Below are positions 7,913 through 19,246 of a DNA stretch of 64,000 nt, in pieces. The notes below the pieces were generated by a model. The model did not search any database and was not told the DNA's origin. It saw only the letters and a program-made list of their open reading frames with translations. Numbering within the stretch: the stretch's first letter is position 1; each line of letters starts with the position of its first letter. Origin of the DNA: Methylobacterium mesophilicum SR1.6/6 (GTDB lineage Bacteria > Pseudomonadota > Alphaproteobacteria > Rhizobiales > Beijerinckiaceae). The stretch is from contig NZ_CP043538.1 of the NCBI RefSeq assembly GCF_000364445.2, positions 1,185,612-1,249,611 on the forward strand. Reading direction: 5' to 3'. A program made the position numbers and the translations under genes.

Positions 7913-8266
7913 TCAGCGACGGGGATCGAGGGGACGGCCGCGGCGCTCGATCACCACGGTCGGGCGGGTGCGACGCTCGACCACCACCGTGCGGGGTGCC
8001 CGGCTCGGGCTCGCATGGGTCAGGATCCGCTCCGGCGTGCGCTCCGGCTTGGCCTTCTTGGCAGCCAGGACGTGCGGGCGGACCTCGTCGGCGGCCAAGC
8101 CCATCAGGCCCGCGGCGATCTCTACCTGCTGCTCGACGTCGTCGGCGAGATCCTGCGCGGCGGCCACCGCCTCGTTCACCGTCGGCGGCTCGCGGCGCAC
8201 CCGGATCGGCGGCAGGTCGGCGAAGCTCTTCTGCGTCTTCTTCACGGGGCGACTCGCGGTCTTCAT
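7913..8266 (-). CDS. Hypothetical basic protein
   Basis: A 117-residue protein of no family I recognise. The N-terminus is Lys-rich (MKTASRPVKKTQKSF), the middle is an acidic amphipathic helix (EAVAAAQDLADDVEQQVEIAAGLMGLAADEV), and the C-terminus is a string of Arg-rich TVVVERR/TVVIERRGRP motifs. The charge pattern suggests a nucleoid- or RNA-associated small protein, but that is a guess. The frame is open further upstream; I chose the ATG that begins the charged N-terminus. Confidence 0.6.
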   Translation of the reverse strand: MKTASRPVKKTQKSFADLPPIRVRREPPTVNEAVAAAQDLADDVEQQVEIAAGLMGLAADEVRPHVLAAKKAKPERTPERILTHASPSRAPRTVVVERRTRPTVVIERRGRPLDPRR

Positions 8267-8574
8267 AGGACAGACATAGCGCCTTCCGGGCCGGTTGTGC
8301 AGTGCATCAAAAACGCGTGTCCGCCGTTCCCGGCACATGCCTGAGGGGTGATGGGGCCATTCCTGGCACTCCGATGGGCAGCCTGATGGCGGCGATGTCG
8401 AGCACACGAACACGCCTTGGGCAGATTCCTTCCCGGATCGCCGCGCCTGCGGCATAATGGCACGGTCCGGCCGCCGCAAGGGGAGGGGCTGCTGCGGACG
8501 GTCTGACCGGAGACGCCCGGGACCGCATCTGCGGGAAGCGGACAGGCTTAAGATCCGGCGTGTAGGATCGGCCC
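8267..8574. other. Intergenic region, no gene seen
   Basis: A divergent spacer between the hypothetical basic protein and the NlpC/P60 gene, which should hold both promoters. No convincing promoter motif, hairpin or small gene was found by eye. Confidence 0.5.
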
Positions 8575-9420
8575 ATGACCGAGCCGCTCGATCCCCGCCT
8601 GACCCCGGCCCGTCCCGAGGTCGCCGACATCCGCCTGCGCGGCCAGGTCGCGGCCGCGCGCTTCGTCGCCGCCACGCCGCGTCGGGTCATGGCACCGGCG
8701 GCTCCCCTGCACCGCGCTCCTTCGCCGGAAGCCGGGCTCGACACCGAGGCGCTCCTCGGGGACGCGGTCGCGCTCTACGACGAGGCCGACGGCTTCGCGT
8801 TCGTGCAACTCGTCCGCGACGGCTATGTCGGCTACGTGCCCGCCGCCTGCCTCGGCCCGGCGGAGCCGGAGCCGACGCATCGGGTCACGGCGCTGCGCAC
8901 CTTCCTGTATCCCGAGCCGGACCTGAAGCGGCCGGTCCGCGCGCATCTGAGCCTCGGGGCGCGTCTGGTCGTGACCGGCCAGTCTGGATCGTACCTGGAG
9001 ACGCCGGGCGGCTACGTCTTCGCCGCCCACTGCGCGCCCGTGGCGCATCGCGAGCCGGATCACGTCGCCACGGCCGCGCGGCTGATCGGAACGCCCTACC
9101 TGTGGGGCGGGCGCACCAGCCTCGGTCTCGACTGCTCGGGTCTCGTGCAGCTCTGTCTCGATGCCGCCGGCCTGCCCTGCCCGCGCGACGCCGACATGCA
9201 GGAGCGCGACCTCGGGCGGCCGCTGCCCCTCGACCTCTCCGGCCTGCGCCGGGGCGATCTCGTGTTCTGGCGCGGCCATGTCGGGCTGATGCGCGATCCC
9301 GAGACGCTGATCCATGCCAACGGACACCACATGGCGGTGGCGGCGGAGCCGCTGGCCGGGGCGGTCGCCCGGATCGAGGCCAACAGTTTCGGCGCGGTGA
9401 CCGGCATAAGGCGCCTCTGA
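8575..9420 (+). CDS. NlpC/P60 cysteine peptidase with SH3-like domains
   Basis: A 281-residue putative cell-wall endopeptidase. Two SH3-like segments (around residues 60-95 and 103-155) precede an NlpC/P60 domain from about residue 165. The catalytic Cys is C187 in DCSGL, and the His is probably H235 in RGHVGLM; H247 in LIHANG may complete the triad. Such enzymes cut D-Glu-DAP or related bonds in peptidoglycan stems. No signal peptide is visible, so export would need another route, or the enzyme may act on recycled muropeptides in the cytoplasm. Confidence 0.85.
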   Translation: MTEPLDPRLTPARPEVADIRLRGQVAAARFVAATPRRVMAPAAPLHRAPSPEAGLDTEALLGDAVALYDEADGFAFVQLVRDGYVGYVPAACLGPAEPEPTHRVTALRTFLYPEPDLKRPVRAHLSLGARLVVTGQSGSYLETPGGYVFAAHCAPVAHREPDHVATAARLIGTPYLWGGRTSLGLDCSGLVQLCLDAAGLPCPRDADMQERDLGRPLPLDLSGLRRGDLVFWRGHVGLMRDPETLIHANGHHMAVAAEPLAGAVARIEANSFGAVTGIRRL

Positions 9421-9554
9421 GCCGGCACCTTTCGAGGAAGAGGGTCCAAGTTCCGCGGCAAACGTGCTACAGAGCCGTCCCGCTTCCCTCTTCCTGCCCG
9501 GTTCGTGGGCCAGTCCTGTTGACAGGACAGCCTCACCCTCGCCACATCCCCCGC

Positions 9555-10556
9555 ATGACCGTCGATATCGCGCCCTCCGAGCCCGTCGCGGGCACCACCG
9601 GCAAGCCGCCGCTGGAGATCCTGCTCTGTGCACCCCGCGGCTTCTGCGCCGGCGTGGTGCGGGCCATCGACGTGGTGGAGCGGGCTCTCGCCATCTACGG
9701 GCCGCCCGTCTACGTCCGCCACGAGATCGTCCACAACAAGTACGTGGTCGAGAGCCTGAAGCGGAAGGGCGCGGTGTTCGTCCGCGAGCTCGACGAGGTG
9801 CCCGACGGCGGCGCCCCGGTGATCTTCTCCGCCCACGGCGTCGCTAAGACGGTACCGGCCAACGCCGATTCGCGCGGCCTGACCACGATCGACGCCACCT
9901 GCCCGCTGGTGACCAAGGTCCACCGCGAGGCCGAGATTCACCACAAGCGCGGCCGCCACGTGCTGCTGGTCGGCCATTCCGGCCACCCGGAGGTGGTGGG
10001 CACCATGGGCCAGCTGCCCAAGGGCTCGATCACCCTGGTGGAGGACCTCGACCAGATCGAGGCCCTGACGCCGGAGAACCCCGACAACCTCGCCTGGGTG
10101 ACCCAGACGACCCTGTCGGTGGACGACACCCGGCACATCGTCGACGCGCTGAAGCAGAAGTTCCCGACCATCACCGGGCCGCACAAGGACGACATCTGCT
10201 ACGCCACCACCAACCGCCAGGAGGCGGTGAAGCAGGTGGCGCCGCTGGTGGATGCGCTCATCGTGGTGGGCTCGTCCAACTCCTCGAACTCGCAGCGCCT
10301 GCGCGAGGTCGCCGAGCGGGTCGGCTGCCCGATCACCCGCCTCGTGCTCCGCGCCGAGGAGATCGACTGGCCGGCCTTCGAGGGCATCCGGAAGCTCGGC
10401 CTCACGGCCGGCGCCTCGGCTCCCGAGGTGCTGGTCGAGGAGATCATCGACGCGTTCGCGGCCCGCTACGACGTGATGGTCGACACGGTCTCGACGGTGA
10501 TCGAGGACATGGTCTTCCCGCTTCCGCGGGAGCTGCGCAGCGAGGCCGCCGAGTAG
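9555..10556 (+). CDS. ispH: 4-hydroxy-3-methylbut-2-enyl diphosphate reductase
   Basis: A 333-residue enzyme for the last step of the methylerythritol phosphate pathway, reducing HMBPP to IPP and DMAPP. The three Cys ligands of the iron-sulfur cluster are visible: C31 (PRGFCAGV), C116 (DATCPLV) and C215 ([11 protein letters not shown]). Substrate-binding motifs [19 protein letters not shown] and [10 protein letters not shown] are intact. The ATG at 9555 gives a short N-terminal extension of the usual kind. The frame is open far upstream but has no other support. It is followed by thrB, a common neighbour in Rhizobiales. Confidence 0.97.
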   Translation: MTVDIAPSEPVAGTTGKPPLEILLCAPRGFCAGVVRAIDVVERALAIYGPPVYVRHEIVHNKYVVESLKRKGAVFVRELDEVPDGGAPVIFSAHGVAKTVPANADSRGLTTIDATCPLVTKVHREAEIHHKRGRHVLLVGHSGHPEVVGTMGQLPKGSITLVEDLDQIEALTPENPDNLAWVTQTTLSVDDTRHIVDALKQKFPTITGPHKDDICYATTNRQEAVKQVAPLVDALIVVGSSNSSNSQRLREVAERVGCPITRLVLRAEEIDWPAFEGIRKLGLTAGASAPEVLVEEIIDAFAARYDVMVDTVSTVIEDMVFPLPRELRSEAAE

Positions 10557-10660
10557 GCAGCCGCGATCAGGCAGCCTGGACACAGGCGCGGCAGGCTTTA
10601 TGCGGGGGCGCTTCGGCGCCCCTCGTCGTATCGAAGTTCCAAAAATTCAGAGCGCAACAC

Positions 10661-11626
10661 GTGGCCGTCTACACCGAGGTATCCGACGCGGCGCTCGCCG
10701 ACTTCCTGTCCGCCTACGCGATCGGCGGCCTGCTCTCCTACAAGGGCATCGCCGAGGGGGTCGAGAACTCGAACTTCTTCCTGCACACCACCGACGGTTC
10801 CTACATCCTGACCCTCTACGAGAAGCGGGTCCGCGAGCAGGATCTGCCGTTCTTCATCGGGTTGATGGAGCACCTCTCGGCCCGCGGCCTCGCCTGCCCG
10901 CAGCCGGTGCGGGACCGGGCCGGCACCGCGCTCGGACGCCTGTGCGGGCGGCCCGCCGCCATCGTGAGCTTCCTGGAGGGCGTCTCGGTCAAGGCGCCGG
11001 GGGTGGAGCATTGCCGGGAACTCGGCCGCGCGCTCGCCGCGCTGCACGAAGCCGGCCGGGATTTCACCATGGTGCGGGAGAACAACCTCTCGGTCTCCTC
11101 CTGGCGCCCGCTCTTCGTGCAGGCCGAGGCGCAGGCCGATTCGGTCGAGCCCGGCCTCGCGGAGCGCACCCGCGCCGACCTCGTTTTCCTGGAGTCGCAC
11201 TGGCCCCGGGATCTGCCGGGCGGGGTAATCCACGCGGACCTCTTCACCGACAACGTCTTCTTCATCGGCGATGCCCTGTCGGGCCTCATCGACTTCTACT
11301 TCGCCTGCACGGACGCCTTCGCGTACGACCTCGCGGTGTGCCTTAACGCCTGGTGCTTCGAGGCCGACGGCACCTTCCATCGCGACATGGCGGCGGCGCT
11401 GATCGCCGGCTACGAGGCCGTGCGGCCCCTGGAGGCCGCCGAGGTCGCGGCCCTGCCGATCCTGTGCCGGGGGGCGGCGCTCCGGTTCATGCTGACCCGG
11501 CTGGTGGACTGGCTGAACGTTCCGCCCGGCGCCCTGGTGAAGCCGAAGGACCCGCGGGAATTCGATCGCCGGCTCACCTTCCACCGGCAGGCGCGGGATG
11601 CGCGGGATTACGGGCGGCAGGGCTGA
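10661..11626 (+). CDS. thrB: Homoserine kinase (APH-fold type)
   Basis: A 321-residue kinase phosphorylating homoserine in threonine synthesis. It belongs to the alphaproteobacterial ThrB family with an aminoglycoside-phosphotransferase fold, not the GHMP family. The N-terminus ([15 protein letters not shown]) is typical, and the catalytic loop is [12 protein letters not shown], with the Asp and Asn of the HxDxxxxN motif, followed by the metal-binding [10 protein letters not shown]. It begins with GTG at 10661. rnhA starts 22 bases after its stop, so the two are likely co-transcribed. Confidence 0.95.
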   Translation: MAVYTEVSDAALADFLSAYAIGGLLSYKGIAEGVENSNFFLHTTDGSYILTLYEKRVREQDLPFFIGLMEHLSARGLACPQPVRDRAGTALGRLCGRPAAIVSFLEGVSVKAPGVEHCRELGRALAALHEAGRDFTMVRENNLSVSSWRPLFVQAEAQADSVEPGLAERTRADLVFLESHWPRDLPGGVIHADLFTDNVFFIGDALSGLIDFYFACTDAFAYDLAVCLNAWCFEADGTFHRDMAAALIAGYEAVRPLEAAEVAALPILCRGAALRFMLTRLVDWLNVPPGALVKPKDPREFDRRLTFHRQARDARDYGRQG

Positions 11627-11648
11627 GGGCGGCAGGGTCGAGGACGGG

Positions 11649-12125
11649 ATGAGCACCGAGGGGACGGGGGCCGCCGCGGCCGAGCCGAAGCGCGTGACGA
11701 TCTACACGGACGGCGCCTGCTCGGGGAATCCCGGGCCGGGCGGCTGGGGGGCGATCCTGATCTTCGGCGACACCCAGAAGGAGCTGTCGGGGGGCGAGGC
11801 CCACACCACCAACAACCGCATGGAGATCCTGGCGGCGATCGAGGCGCTGGAGGCGCTGAAGCGTCCCTGCCGGGTCGACCTGTTCACGGACTCGCAGTAC
11901 CTGCGTCAGGGCATCACCGGCTGGATCCACAATTGGAAGGCTCGGGGCTGGCGCACGGCCGACAAGAAGCCGGTGAAGAACGAGGATCTCTGGCGCCGGA
12001 TCGACGCCGCCCGCGAGCGCCACGACGTGGCATGGCACTGGGTGAAGGGCCACGCCAGCGACCCGCTCAACAACCGGGTCGACGCGCTGGCGGTCGCCGC
12101 GATGCTGCCGTTCAAGCGACGCTGA
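11649..12125 (+). CDS. rnhA: Ribonuclease HI
   Basis: A 158-residue enzyme that cuts the RNA strand of RNA-DNA hybrids. All catalytic acids are present: D21 ([14 protein letters not shown]), E59 (NNRMEI), D81 (TDSQYL) and D145 (NNRVDALA), with H135 in the flexible loop KGHAS. The ATG at 11649 leaves a short Ala/Glu-rich lead before the first strand. It follows thrB closely, an arrangement found widely in the Rhizobiales, and ends 28 bases before the end of the convergent zwf gene. Confidence 0.96.
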   Translation: MSTEGTGAAAAEPKRVTIYTDGACSGNPGPGGWGAILIFGDTQKELSGGEAHTTNNRMEILAAIEALEALKRPCRVDLFTDSQYLRQGITGWIHNWKARGWRTADKKPVKNEDLWRRIDAARERHDVAWHWVKGHASDPLNNRVDALAVAAMLPFKRR

Positions 12126-12153
12126 ACAGCAGTTCCGCCCGGAGCCGGACCGG

Positions 12154-13680
12154 TCAGTCGGTCGTCCCGTCCAACCCCAGCCAGTGGCGACCGTCGCGGG
12201 CCAGCAGGTCGTCGGCCTCCTTCGGGCCGGTGCTGCCGGCCGGGTAGAACGCGACATCCCCCTGCGGCCAGCCCTTGAGCAGCGGGTCGACCGCCGCCCA
12301 GCCGGCCTCGATGTTGTCGGCCCGCTGGAACAGGGTCGCGTCGCCGATCATGCAATCGTACAGCAGGGTCTCGTAGCCGACATTGGGCTGGTCCGGAAAG
12401 AAGTCCTTGTAGCGGAAGCCGGAGCGCACCCGGCCGATCTTCATCTGCGGCCCCGGCACCTTCACGTTGAACTCGGTGCTGACCCCGTGGTCGGGATCGA
12501 TCAGGATCCGCATCACGGTGGGCCCGAGGTCGGCGGTGGGCGTGTCCTCGAACATCCTGAACGGGGCCGGCTTGAACAGCACCGCGACCTCGGTGCGCCG
12601 GCCGGTCATGCGCTTGCCGGTGCGGACGTAGAACGGCACGCCCGCCCAGCGCCAGTTCTCGATGTTGAGCTTCAACGCGATGTAGGTCTCGGTCACGGAA
12701 TCCTTCGCCACGTGCGGCTCGTCCCGGTAGGCCGGCACGTTGCGGCCCTCCGAGGTTCCGGCCGTGTACTGGCCGCGCACCGCGTCCCCGGGCGGGATCG
12801 GCCTCACGGCCTCGGCGAGCTTGGCCTTCTCGCTGCGCACCGCCTCCGCGTCGAAGGAGTTCGGCGGCTCCATGGCGACCATGCAGAGGAGCTGGAACAT
12901 GTGGTTCGGCACCATGTCGCGCAGCGCCCCGGTGGGCTCGTAGAACCCGCCGCGCTCCTCGACGCCCACCGTCTCGGCGGCGGTGATCTGGATGCTGTCG
13001 ATGTATTCCCGTCGCCAGACCGGCTCCAGCAGGCCGTTGGCGAAGCGGAACGCCATGATCGACTGGACCGTCTCCTTTCCCAGGAAATGGTCGATCCGGT
13101 AGAACTGGCTCTCGTCGCCCTGCTTCAGGATGCGGGCGTTGAGGTCCCGGGCCGAGGCGAGGTCGGAGCCGAACGGCTTTTCGATGACCACCCGGCGGAA
13201 ACGGTCGCCCTCTTGGCGGAGCAGGCCGGCCTGGCCGAGCCCGTCCACGATCGTCCCGAAGAAGCGCGCCGCCACCGCGCAGTAGAACACCGCGCTGCCC
13301 GTCACCCGCTCCCTGATGGCGGCGAACGTCTCGGGCTTCTCGAAGTCGCCCTTCAGGTAGTGCAGCCGGTCGCGGATGAAGCCCCAGCTCTTCGCGTCGA
13401 TGTGGTCGGCGTGGAACTCGGAGGTCGGATCCTTGCTGAACGCCTCCATGGTCTGGGTGAGGCTGTCGCGAAGGCCCTCGTCGGTGCCGTCGTTGTGGTC
13501 GACGCCGAGGATGGAAAACCCTTCGGGCAGCAGCCCCGCGCCCGCGAGGTTGTAGAGCGAGGGCATCAGCAATCGCTTGGTCAGGTCGCCGCCCGCGCCG
13601 AAGATCACCAGCGTGCAGGGCGGCGCCGGCTTCGTGCCGCAGGCCGCCTTGTCCTTGAGGGTCGTCGTCGGCTCGGCCAT
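12154..13680 (-). CDS. zwf: Glucose-6-phosphate 1-dehydrogenase
   Basis: A 508-residue enzyme of the oxidative pentose-phosphate and Entner-Doudoroff routes, oxidising glucose-6-phosphate to the lactone. The cofactor motif is GAGGDLTKR near residues 28-36, and the substrate-binding motif RIDHFLGKETVQ, with the catalytic His region, is intact. The C-terminal half contains FYVRTGKRM and WAAVDPLL, as expected. Length is normal. No pgl or edd neighbour is present, so it stands alone. The 452-base upstream gap contains an inverted-repeat element. Confidence 0.96.
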   Translation of the reverse strand: MAEPTTTLKDKAACGTKPAPPCTLVIFGAGGDLTKRLLMPSLYNLAGAGLLPEGFSILGVDHNDGTDEGLRDSLTQTMEAFSKDPTSEFHADHIDAKSWGFIRDRLHYLKGDFEKPETFAAIRERVTGSAVFYCAVAARFFGTIVDGLGQAGLLRQEGDRFRRVVIEKPFGSDLASARDLNARILKQGDESQFYRIDHFLGKETVQSIMAFRFANGLLEPVWRREYIDSIQITAAETVGVEERGGFYEPTGALRDMVPNHMFQLLCMVAMEPPNSFDAEAVRSEKAKLAEAVRPIPPGDAVRGQYTAGTSEGRNVPAYRDEPHVAKDSVTETYIALKLNIENWRWAGVPFYVRTGKRMTGRRTEVAVLFKPAPFRMFEDTPTADLGPTVMRILIDPDHGVSTEFNVKVPGPQMKIGRVRSGFRYKDFFPDQPNVGYETLLYDCMIGDATLFQRADNIEAGWAAVDPLLKGWPQGDVAFYPAGSTGPKEADDLLARDGRHWLGLDGTTD

Positions 13681-13910
13681 CCCTGCCTCCCGTCCGGCTG
13701 CGCTGCAGCAAACCGGCGGGACAACCCGCTGCGGCGGGGCCCGTTCCGGGGCGCGTGGGGTCCGGCCCCAGAGTCGTTCCCGATCGGGCTGTGACAGTGT
13801 CGATGGCCGTGCCGAACGAGGCGTGGGTCCCCGCTTCCGAGCGGGCTTGCGGATTCACAGATCGGGCTCGGGATCGTTGTCAGGTCGATTGACCGGGATG
13901 TCCACGCGCC

Positions 13911-14086
13911 CTCCCTCCCCCCTCTGCGGGGGAGGGTGGCCCTCGCGTCAGCGAGGGTCGGGAGAGGGGAACCCGGCGTCAGGATTGAGCGCGGCCTTCA
14001 CACGGCGCAGAGCCTTGTTCTGCAGCGTCGCTCCCCTCTCCCGACCCCCTTCGGGGGCCACCCTCCCCCGCAGAGGGGGGAGGGAG
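13911..14086. repeat. Inverted-repeat element, copy 2
   Basis: A 176-bp element in the 452-base gap between ftsK and zwf. The terminal inverted repeats are perfect over 31 bp (13911-13941 with 14056-14086). The left end matches copy 1 (2284) over about 65 bp, and the right end also matches; the interior differs. It has no coding capacity. Bases 13681-13910 should hold the zwf promoter, but nothing specific was recognised there. Confidence 0.8.
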
Positions 14087-14132
14087 ACGCGCGGGACCGT
14101 TCAGCCACTCTCCGAACCCGATCGAGACGGCC

Positions 14133-16871
14133 TCAGCCGACCGCGTCCTCCACCAGGATCTCGCGCTTGCCGGCTTGGTTGGCCGGGCCGACGATGCCCT
14201 CGACCTCCATCCGCTCCATCAGCGAGGCGGCACGGTTGTAGCCGATCTGCAGCCGGCGCTGGATATAGCTGGTCGAGGCCTTCTGGTCGCGCAGCACCAC
14301 CTGGACGGCCTGCTCGTAGAGATCGCCGCCGGCCTCGCCGAAGGAGCCCTGGTCGAAGACCGCGCCGTCGAGTTCGAGCTCGGCCGCGCCGGCCTTGCCC
14401 TTGGCGGCTCCCTTCTCGGGCGCGCCCTCCTCGTCATCCGCCGTGACGGCGTCGAGGTAGCTGGGCCGGCCCTGGCGCTTGAGGTGCGCCACGACGGTCT
14501 CGACCTCGCTGTCCGAGCAGAACGGCCCGTGCACCCGCGTCGTGCGCCCGCCGCCGGCCATGAACAGCATGTCGCCCTGGCCCAGAAGCTGCTCGGCGCC
14601 CATCTCGCCGAGAATGGTGCGCGAGTCGATCTTGCTGGTCACCTGGAAGCTGATCCGGGTCGGGAAGTTGGCCTTGATCGTGCCGGTGATCACGTCCACC
14701 GACGGGCGCTGGGTCGCCATGATCAGGTGGATGCCCGCCGCCCGCGCCATCTGCGCCAGACGCTGGATCGCCCCCTCGATGTCCTTGCCGGCCACCATCA
14801 TCAGGTCGGCCATCTCGTCCACCACGATCACGATGTACGGCAGCGGCGCGAGGTCCATCGCCTCGTCCTCGTACACCGCCTCGCCGGTATGGCGGTCGAA
14901 GCCGGTCTGCACGGTCCGGGTCAGCACCTCGCCGCGCTCCGCCGCCTCGGCGACCCGGGCGTTGTAGCCGTCGATATTCCGGACGGCGATCTTGGCCATC
15001 TTCTTGTAGCGCTCCTCCATCTCGCGCACAGCCCACTTGAGGGCGATGACCGCCTTCTTGGGGTCGGTGACGACCGGCGAGAGCAGGTGCGGGATGCCGT
15101 CGTAGACCGACAGCTCCAGCATCTTGGGGTCGACCATGATCAGGCGGCACTCCTCGGGCTTGAGCCGGTAGAGCAGGCTGAGGATCATGGTGTTGATCGC
15201 CACCGACTTGCCCGAGCCGGTGGTGCCGGCGACCAAGAGGTGCGGCATGCGCGCGAGGTCGGCGATGATCGGCTCGCCGCCGATGTTCTTGCCGAGGCAC
15301 AGCGCAAGCTTGTGCTTGCTCTCGGCGAAGTCCGTGGAGGCCAGAAGCTCGCGCAGGTAGACCGTCTCGCGCTTGGCGTTCGGCAATTCGATGCCGATCG
15401 CGTTCCGGCCGGGGACGACCGCGACGCGGGCCGAGACCGCCGACATCGACCGCGCGATGTCGTCGGCGAGCGCGATGACGCGGCTGGACTTGGTGCCCGG
15501 TGCGGGCTCGAGCTCGTAGAGGGTGACGACCGGCCCGGGCCGCACCGCCAGGATGTCGCCGCGCACGCCGAAATCGCCCAGCGTCGCCTCGAGCAGCGTG
15601 GCGTTCTGCTCCAGGGAATCCGCCGAGATCAGGCTCGCCTGCGAGGGGCCGCGGGGGGCGGCCAGCAGGTCGAGGGCCGGCAGGGCGTAATCCTCGGGAT
15701 GGACCGGCGGCGCCGGCGCCCGGCGGGCCGGCACGGGGGCCGCGGCCGGCGGCGCGACGCGGGAAGCCGCCGGCTCGGGCCGGAGTGCGGCGGGGCGCGG
15801 GGGCTCGAAGGCATCCGCATCGTCATCGTCGTCGTGCGTGATGGCTGCCCGCCGGACGGGTTCGGCCGCCGCGGGGACCTCGTCCTCCACGGCGAAGACC
15901 GGCTCGCGCCGGCCCGCACCGGGCCGGGACCCTGCCGGCATGGAGGCGGCCACGGGAGCGGCCACGGGAGCGGCCATGTGGGCGGGTACGTGGTCGGCCC
16001 AGGGCAGGTCGGCATCCGTGAAGGCGCGGCGGGCCGCGAGCGCCGGCGAGGCGCCGTCGAAGGGCTCGGCCCGGCCCTGGCGCCACGCGGCGATCCGGTC
16101 GCCCACGGCGAGCCGCAGCCCCATCAGGCCCTGCGCCAGGGCGCCGACGCCGACGAGGCCGAGGCCCGGTTCGTCGGCATCCTCGCGCTCGTCGCGGCCT
16201 GACCCGCGGCCCGTGTCGCGTCCCGATTGCCGCCCCAGGTCGCGGCCGTTGGCAGGCCCGCGCCGGACCGGGTAGGGCTCGTCGTGAAAGGGGTCGTCCT
16301 CGACGGCGCCGAACCGGCAGGCACCGGTCAGGCTGAGGATCGCCACGGCGGCGTAGACGAATCCGACGAGGTGGGCCGCCGCCGACGAGACCGCTCCGAC
16401 GATCACCCGGGCCATCGACAGCAGGCCGTCGCCGGCCACCCCGCCGAGGCCCGTGGGCAGCGGCCAGCGCGTCGTGGGCGGCAGCGCGCTCGCCACCGCG
16501 CTCGCCGCGCAGAAGCCGATGATCCAGAGGGCGATGCGCATCCCCCCGTCGGGCAGGTCGCGCTCGCGCATCAGCCGCACGCCCCAGAGGGCCGGGGGCA
16601 GCACGAAGGCGAGGGAGCCGAGGCCGAGGATCTGCATGGCGAGGTCGGCCAGCACGGCCCCCGGCTGGCCGAGCACGTTGTGGGCGGCGTGGTCGGTGGC
16701 GTGATTCAGGCTCGGGTCGTCGATCGACCACGTGGCCAGCGCCACCGTGAGCGCCACCGCGCCGGTGAACAGCACGAGCCCGCCGAGTTCCGTCAGGCGC
16801 TTGCCCAGGAACGGGCGCACGCTGTCGACGAAGGTGTCGTAGGGCGATGCGGGACGGCGGAGCGAGCGCAT
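14133..16871 (-). CDS. ftsK: DNA translocase FtsK
   Basis: A 912-residue septal DNA pump for chromosome dimer resolution and segregation. The N-terminal domain has about four membrane helices in the first 200 residues. A Pro/Ala-rich linker follows, then the alpha/beta motor with Walker A (GTTGSGKS), Walker B ([10 protein letters not shown]) and the downstream [12 protein letters not shown]. The C-terminal gamma winged helix ([22 protein letters not shown]) that reads KOPS sites is present. I chose the ATG at 16871; a GTG at 16916 would add 15 residues. The linker is shorter than in Escherichia coli FtsK, as is usual for this group. Confidence 0.95.
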   Translation of the reverse strand: MRSLRRPASPYDTFVDSVRPFLGKRLTELGGLVLFTGAVALTVALATWSIDDPSLNHATDHAAHNVLGQPGAVLADLAMQILGLGSLAFVLPPALWGVRLMRERDLPDGGMRIALWIIGFCAASAVASALPPTTRWPLPTGLGGVAGDGLLSMARVIVGAVSSAAAHLVGFVYAAVAILSLTGACRFGAVEDDPFHDEPYPVRRGPANGRDLGRQSGRDTGRGSGRDEREDADEPGLGLVGVGALAQGLMGLRLAVGDRIAAWRQGRAEPFDGASPALAARRAFTDADLPWADHVPAHMAAPVAAPVAASMPAGSRPGAGRREPVFAVEDEVPAAAEPVRRAAITHDDDDDADAFEPPRPAALRPEPAASRVAPPAAAPVPARRAPAPPVHPEDYALPALDLLAAPRGPSQASLISADSLEQNATLLEATLGDFGVRGDILAVRPGPVVTLYELEPAPGTKSSRVIALADDIARSMSAVSARVAVVPGRNAIGIELPNAKRETVYLRELLASTDFAESKHKLALCLGKNIGGEPIIADLARMPHLLVAGTTGSGKSVAINTMILSLLYRLKPEECRLIMVDPKMLELSVYDGIPHLLSPVVTDPKKAVIALKWAVREMEERYKKMAKIAVRNIDGYNARVAEAAERGEVLTRTVQTGFDRHTGEAVYEDEAMDLAPLPYIVIVVDEMADLMMVAGKDIEGAIQRLAQMARAAGIHLIMATQRPSVDVITGTIKANFPTRISFQVTSKIDSRTILGEMGAEQLLGQGDMLFMAGGGRTTRVHGPFCSDSEVETVVAHLKRQGRPSYLDAVTADDEEGAPEKGAAKGKAGAAELELDGAVFDQGSFGEAGGDLYEQAVQVVLRDQKASTSYIQRRLQIGYNRAASLMERMEVEGIVGPANQAGKREILVEDAVG

Positions 16872-17066
16872 GCGGGACCGGACGCAGGACGGGGACTTAC
16901 CCGGAAGGCTAGGCACGGCCCCCTTAACGAGCCGCTAAGGTTGAGGAAGGCTGACCGGCTCCGGGCCGCACATCCCCAAGCCGCGCATCTCCAAGCCGTC
17001 GTTCCTGAGCCGTCGCCCCCGTTCCGGTGGGTGCAAAAGCCGCCCCTCTGTGGCACAGGACCGGTC

Positions 17067-18176
17067 ATGAACATCGACGGCCAGCCCTACCGCACGATCT
17101 TCCCGGACCCGGACGGCGTCAGCGTCCAGGTGATCGACCAGACGCGCCTGCCCTTCGCCTTCGTGCTGAAGCGGCTGGCCACCCTGGAGGACGCCGCCGT
17201 GGCGATCCGCACCATGATCGTGCGCGGCGCGCCGTTGATCGGGGTCACCGCGGCCTACGGGCTGGCGCTGGCCATGCGGGCGGATGCCTCCACGGACGGG
17301 ATCGACCGGGCGGTGGCGACGCTCGCCGCGACGCGGCCCACGGCGATCAACCTGCGCTGGGCGCTCGACCGGGTCTCCGCCAACCTGCGGCAGGTCGCGC
17401 CGGACGAGCGCTTCACCCGCGCCTTCGCGGAGGCGGGCCGCATCGCCGAGGAGGACGTGGCGAGCTGCCGCTCCATCGGCGCCCATGGCGGCCAGATCAT
17501 CGCCGACCTGCACGCGGCCAAGGGTAGTTCGATGGGCAGGCCCATCACCGTGCTGACCCATTGCAACGCCGGCTGGCTCGCCACGGTGGATTGGGGCACG
17601 GCGCTCGCGCCGATCTACGCGGCCCACGAACGGGGCGTGCCGGTGCACGTGCTGGTCGACGAGACCCGGCCGCGCAGCCAGGGCGCTGCGCTCACCGCCT
17701 TCGAGCTGAACGGCCACGGCGTGCCCCACACGGTGATCGCCGACAATGCCGGCGGCCACCTGATGCAGCACGGCCAGGTCGATCTCTGCATCGTCGGCTC
17801 GGATCGGACGACGGCGAGCGGAGACGTCTGCAACAAGATCGGCACCTACCTGAAGGCGCTGGCCGCCCACGACACCGGCGTTCCGTTCTACGCGGCGCTG
17901 CCGTTCTCGACGATCGACTGGACGCTCGACGACGGGGTGAAGGAAATCCCGATCGAGGAGCGCGACGGGCGCGAGGTCACCCACATGACCGGACGTCTGG
18001 CCGACGGCGGCTTCGCCACGATCGAGGTGGTTTCGCCGGGCAGCCCGGTGGCGAACCCCGCCTTCGACGTGACGCCGGCGCGCCTCGTGACCGGGATCAT
18101 CACCGAGCGCGGCGTCTGCGCGGCGAGCCGCGAGGGGCTGTACGGGCTGTACCCGGAGCGCCGGCAGGCGGCGTGA
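17067..18176 (+). CDS. mtnA: Methylthioribose-1-phosphate isomerase
   Basis: A 369-residue enzyme of the methionine salvage pathway that isomerises 5-methylthioribose-1-phosphate to the ribulose form. Family motifs are [29 protein letters not shown] (the catalytic Cys region), [10 protein letters not shown] and [19 protein letters not shown], which contains the catalytic Asp. Length is typical. The usual partner mtnK or mtnB is not adjacent. It is closely related to eIF2B-type regulatory subunits, but the Cys and Asp motifs favour MtnA. Confidence 0.93.
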   Translation: MNIDGQPYRTIFPDPDGVSVQVIDQTRLPFAFVLKRLATLEDAAVAIRTMIVRGAPLIGVTAAYGLALAMRADASTDGIDRAVATLAATRPTAINLRWALDRVSANLRQVAPDERFTRAFAEAGRIAEEDVASCRSIGAHGGQIIADLHAAKGSSMGRPITVLTHCNAGWLATVDWGTALAPIYAAHERGVPVHVLVDETRPRSQGAALTAFELNGHGVPHTVIADNAGGHLMQHGQVDLCIVGSDRTTASGDVCNKIGTYLKALAAHDTGVPFYAALPFSTIDWTLDDGVKEIPIEERDGREVTHMTGRLADGGFATIEVVSPGSPVANPAFDVTPARLVTGIITERGVCAASREGLYGLYPERRQAA

Positions 18177-18218
18177 GGATTGGGCCCGCGAGGGCCAGAA
18201 CTGACGGGGCCGGTCGGC

Positions 18219-19208
18219 TCACGGCGCCCACTGATGGAACACGGCGCTGTCGAAGGCGAAGACCGGCTCGCCCCGCTGGTTCACCCCGGTGTTGCGGGCG
18301 AACGCCAGACCCCAGCCGGGCCGCGAGGCCGAGGCCCGCTTGTCGGTGAGCTTGGCGCTGAACCGCACCGTGTCGCCCGCGTAGACGGGCTTCAGCCAGC
18401 GCAGGTTCTTGAACCCGGGGGAGGGGCCGGCCGCGGGGACCGGACCCCGGCGCGCCGTGTAGGCGGCGTCGCGGGCACGGGTCGTGAGCATGCGGTTCAT
18501 GTAGGCGGCGGTGGTGTGCCAGCCGGAGGCGCACAGGCCACCGAAATGGCTGCGCTTGGCCGCGTCGTGGTCGAGGTGGAAGGCCTGCGGGTCGTAGGCC
18601 CGCGCGAAGGCCACGATCGCCTCGGCGCTGAACGGGTAGGCGCCGAGCTCCCGCACGGCGCCGATCTCGGCATCGCGCAGGAACGGCAGGATCTCGGCAT
18701 CCTCGGGCTCGGCGACGGGGGCCGGCTCGCCGATCGCCACGGGGCGCGGGGGCAGGGGATCGGTGCCGCGCCGGGCCAGCATGAAGGTGAAGCGCTGGGT
18801 CAGCACCGTCTCCGCCCGCTGGTTGCCGAGGGCGACCTCGGCGGTGACGAAGCCGAGCCCGGGCTTCGAGGCCGAGTCGCGGATCCCGGCGACCCGGAAG
18901 GTCAGCGTCAGGGCGTCGCCTGGCAGCACCGGCGCGAGCCAGCGCAGCTCGTCGATCCCCGGCGCGCCCAGCGACGAGCCGCCCTTGAACGGGCCCTGCT
19001 GGAGCAACCGCATGCCGAGCGCGGCCGTGTGCCACCCCGAGCCGATCAGCCGGCCCACGAAGGTCGTCTCCGCCGCCGCCTCGTCGAGGTGGAAGGGCTG
19101 GAAGTCGAAGTCTCGCGCGAAGCCCACGATGGCGTCGCGGGTGACCGTCAGCGGCGCGCCGACGATCACGTCGCCGACGGAGAAGTCTTCGAGGGCGGGG
19201 TCCGGCAT
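18219..19208 (-). CDS. Tandem MaoC-like dehydratase
   Basis: A 329-residue protein built of two hot-dog MaoC-like halves: about residues 1-145, with FQPFHLDEAAA and GRLIGSGWHT, and about 175-329, with PQAFHLDHDAA and GLCASGWHTTA. Both halves keep the Asp/His-type hydratase motif region and the LRWLAPVLPGD/LRWLKPVYAGD strand. The likely activity is hydration or dehydration of a CoA thioester, but the substrate cannot be fixed. Mesaconyl-CoA hydratase is another MaoC protein in methylotrophs, but its N-terminus as I know it differs. It starts 39 bases before the ychF stop is reached on the same strand, so it is the upstream-independent 3' neighbour of ychF. Confidence 0.85.
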   Translation of the reverse strand: MPDPALEDFSVGDVIVGAPLTVTRDAIVGFARDFDFQPFHLDEAAAETTFVGRLIGSGWHTAALGMRLLQQGPFKGGSSLGAPGIDELRWLAPVLPGDALTLTFRVAGIRDSASKPGLGFVTAEVALGNQRAETVLTQRFTFMLARRGTDPLPPRPVAIGEPAPVAEPEDAEILPFLRDAEIGAVRELGAYPFSAEAIVAFARAYDPQAFHLDHDAAKRSHFGGLCASGWHTTAAYMNRMLTTRARDAAYTARRGPVPAAGPSPGFKNLRWLKPVYAGDTVRFSAKLTDKRASASRPGWGLAFARNTGVNQRGEPVFAFDSAVFHQWAP

Positions 19209-19246
19209 GGCAGGCTCTTCCAGAGGGCGGGCTCTTCCAGGGAGGA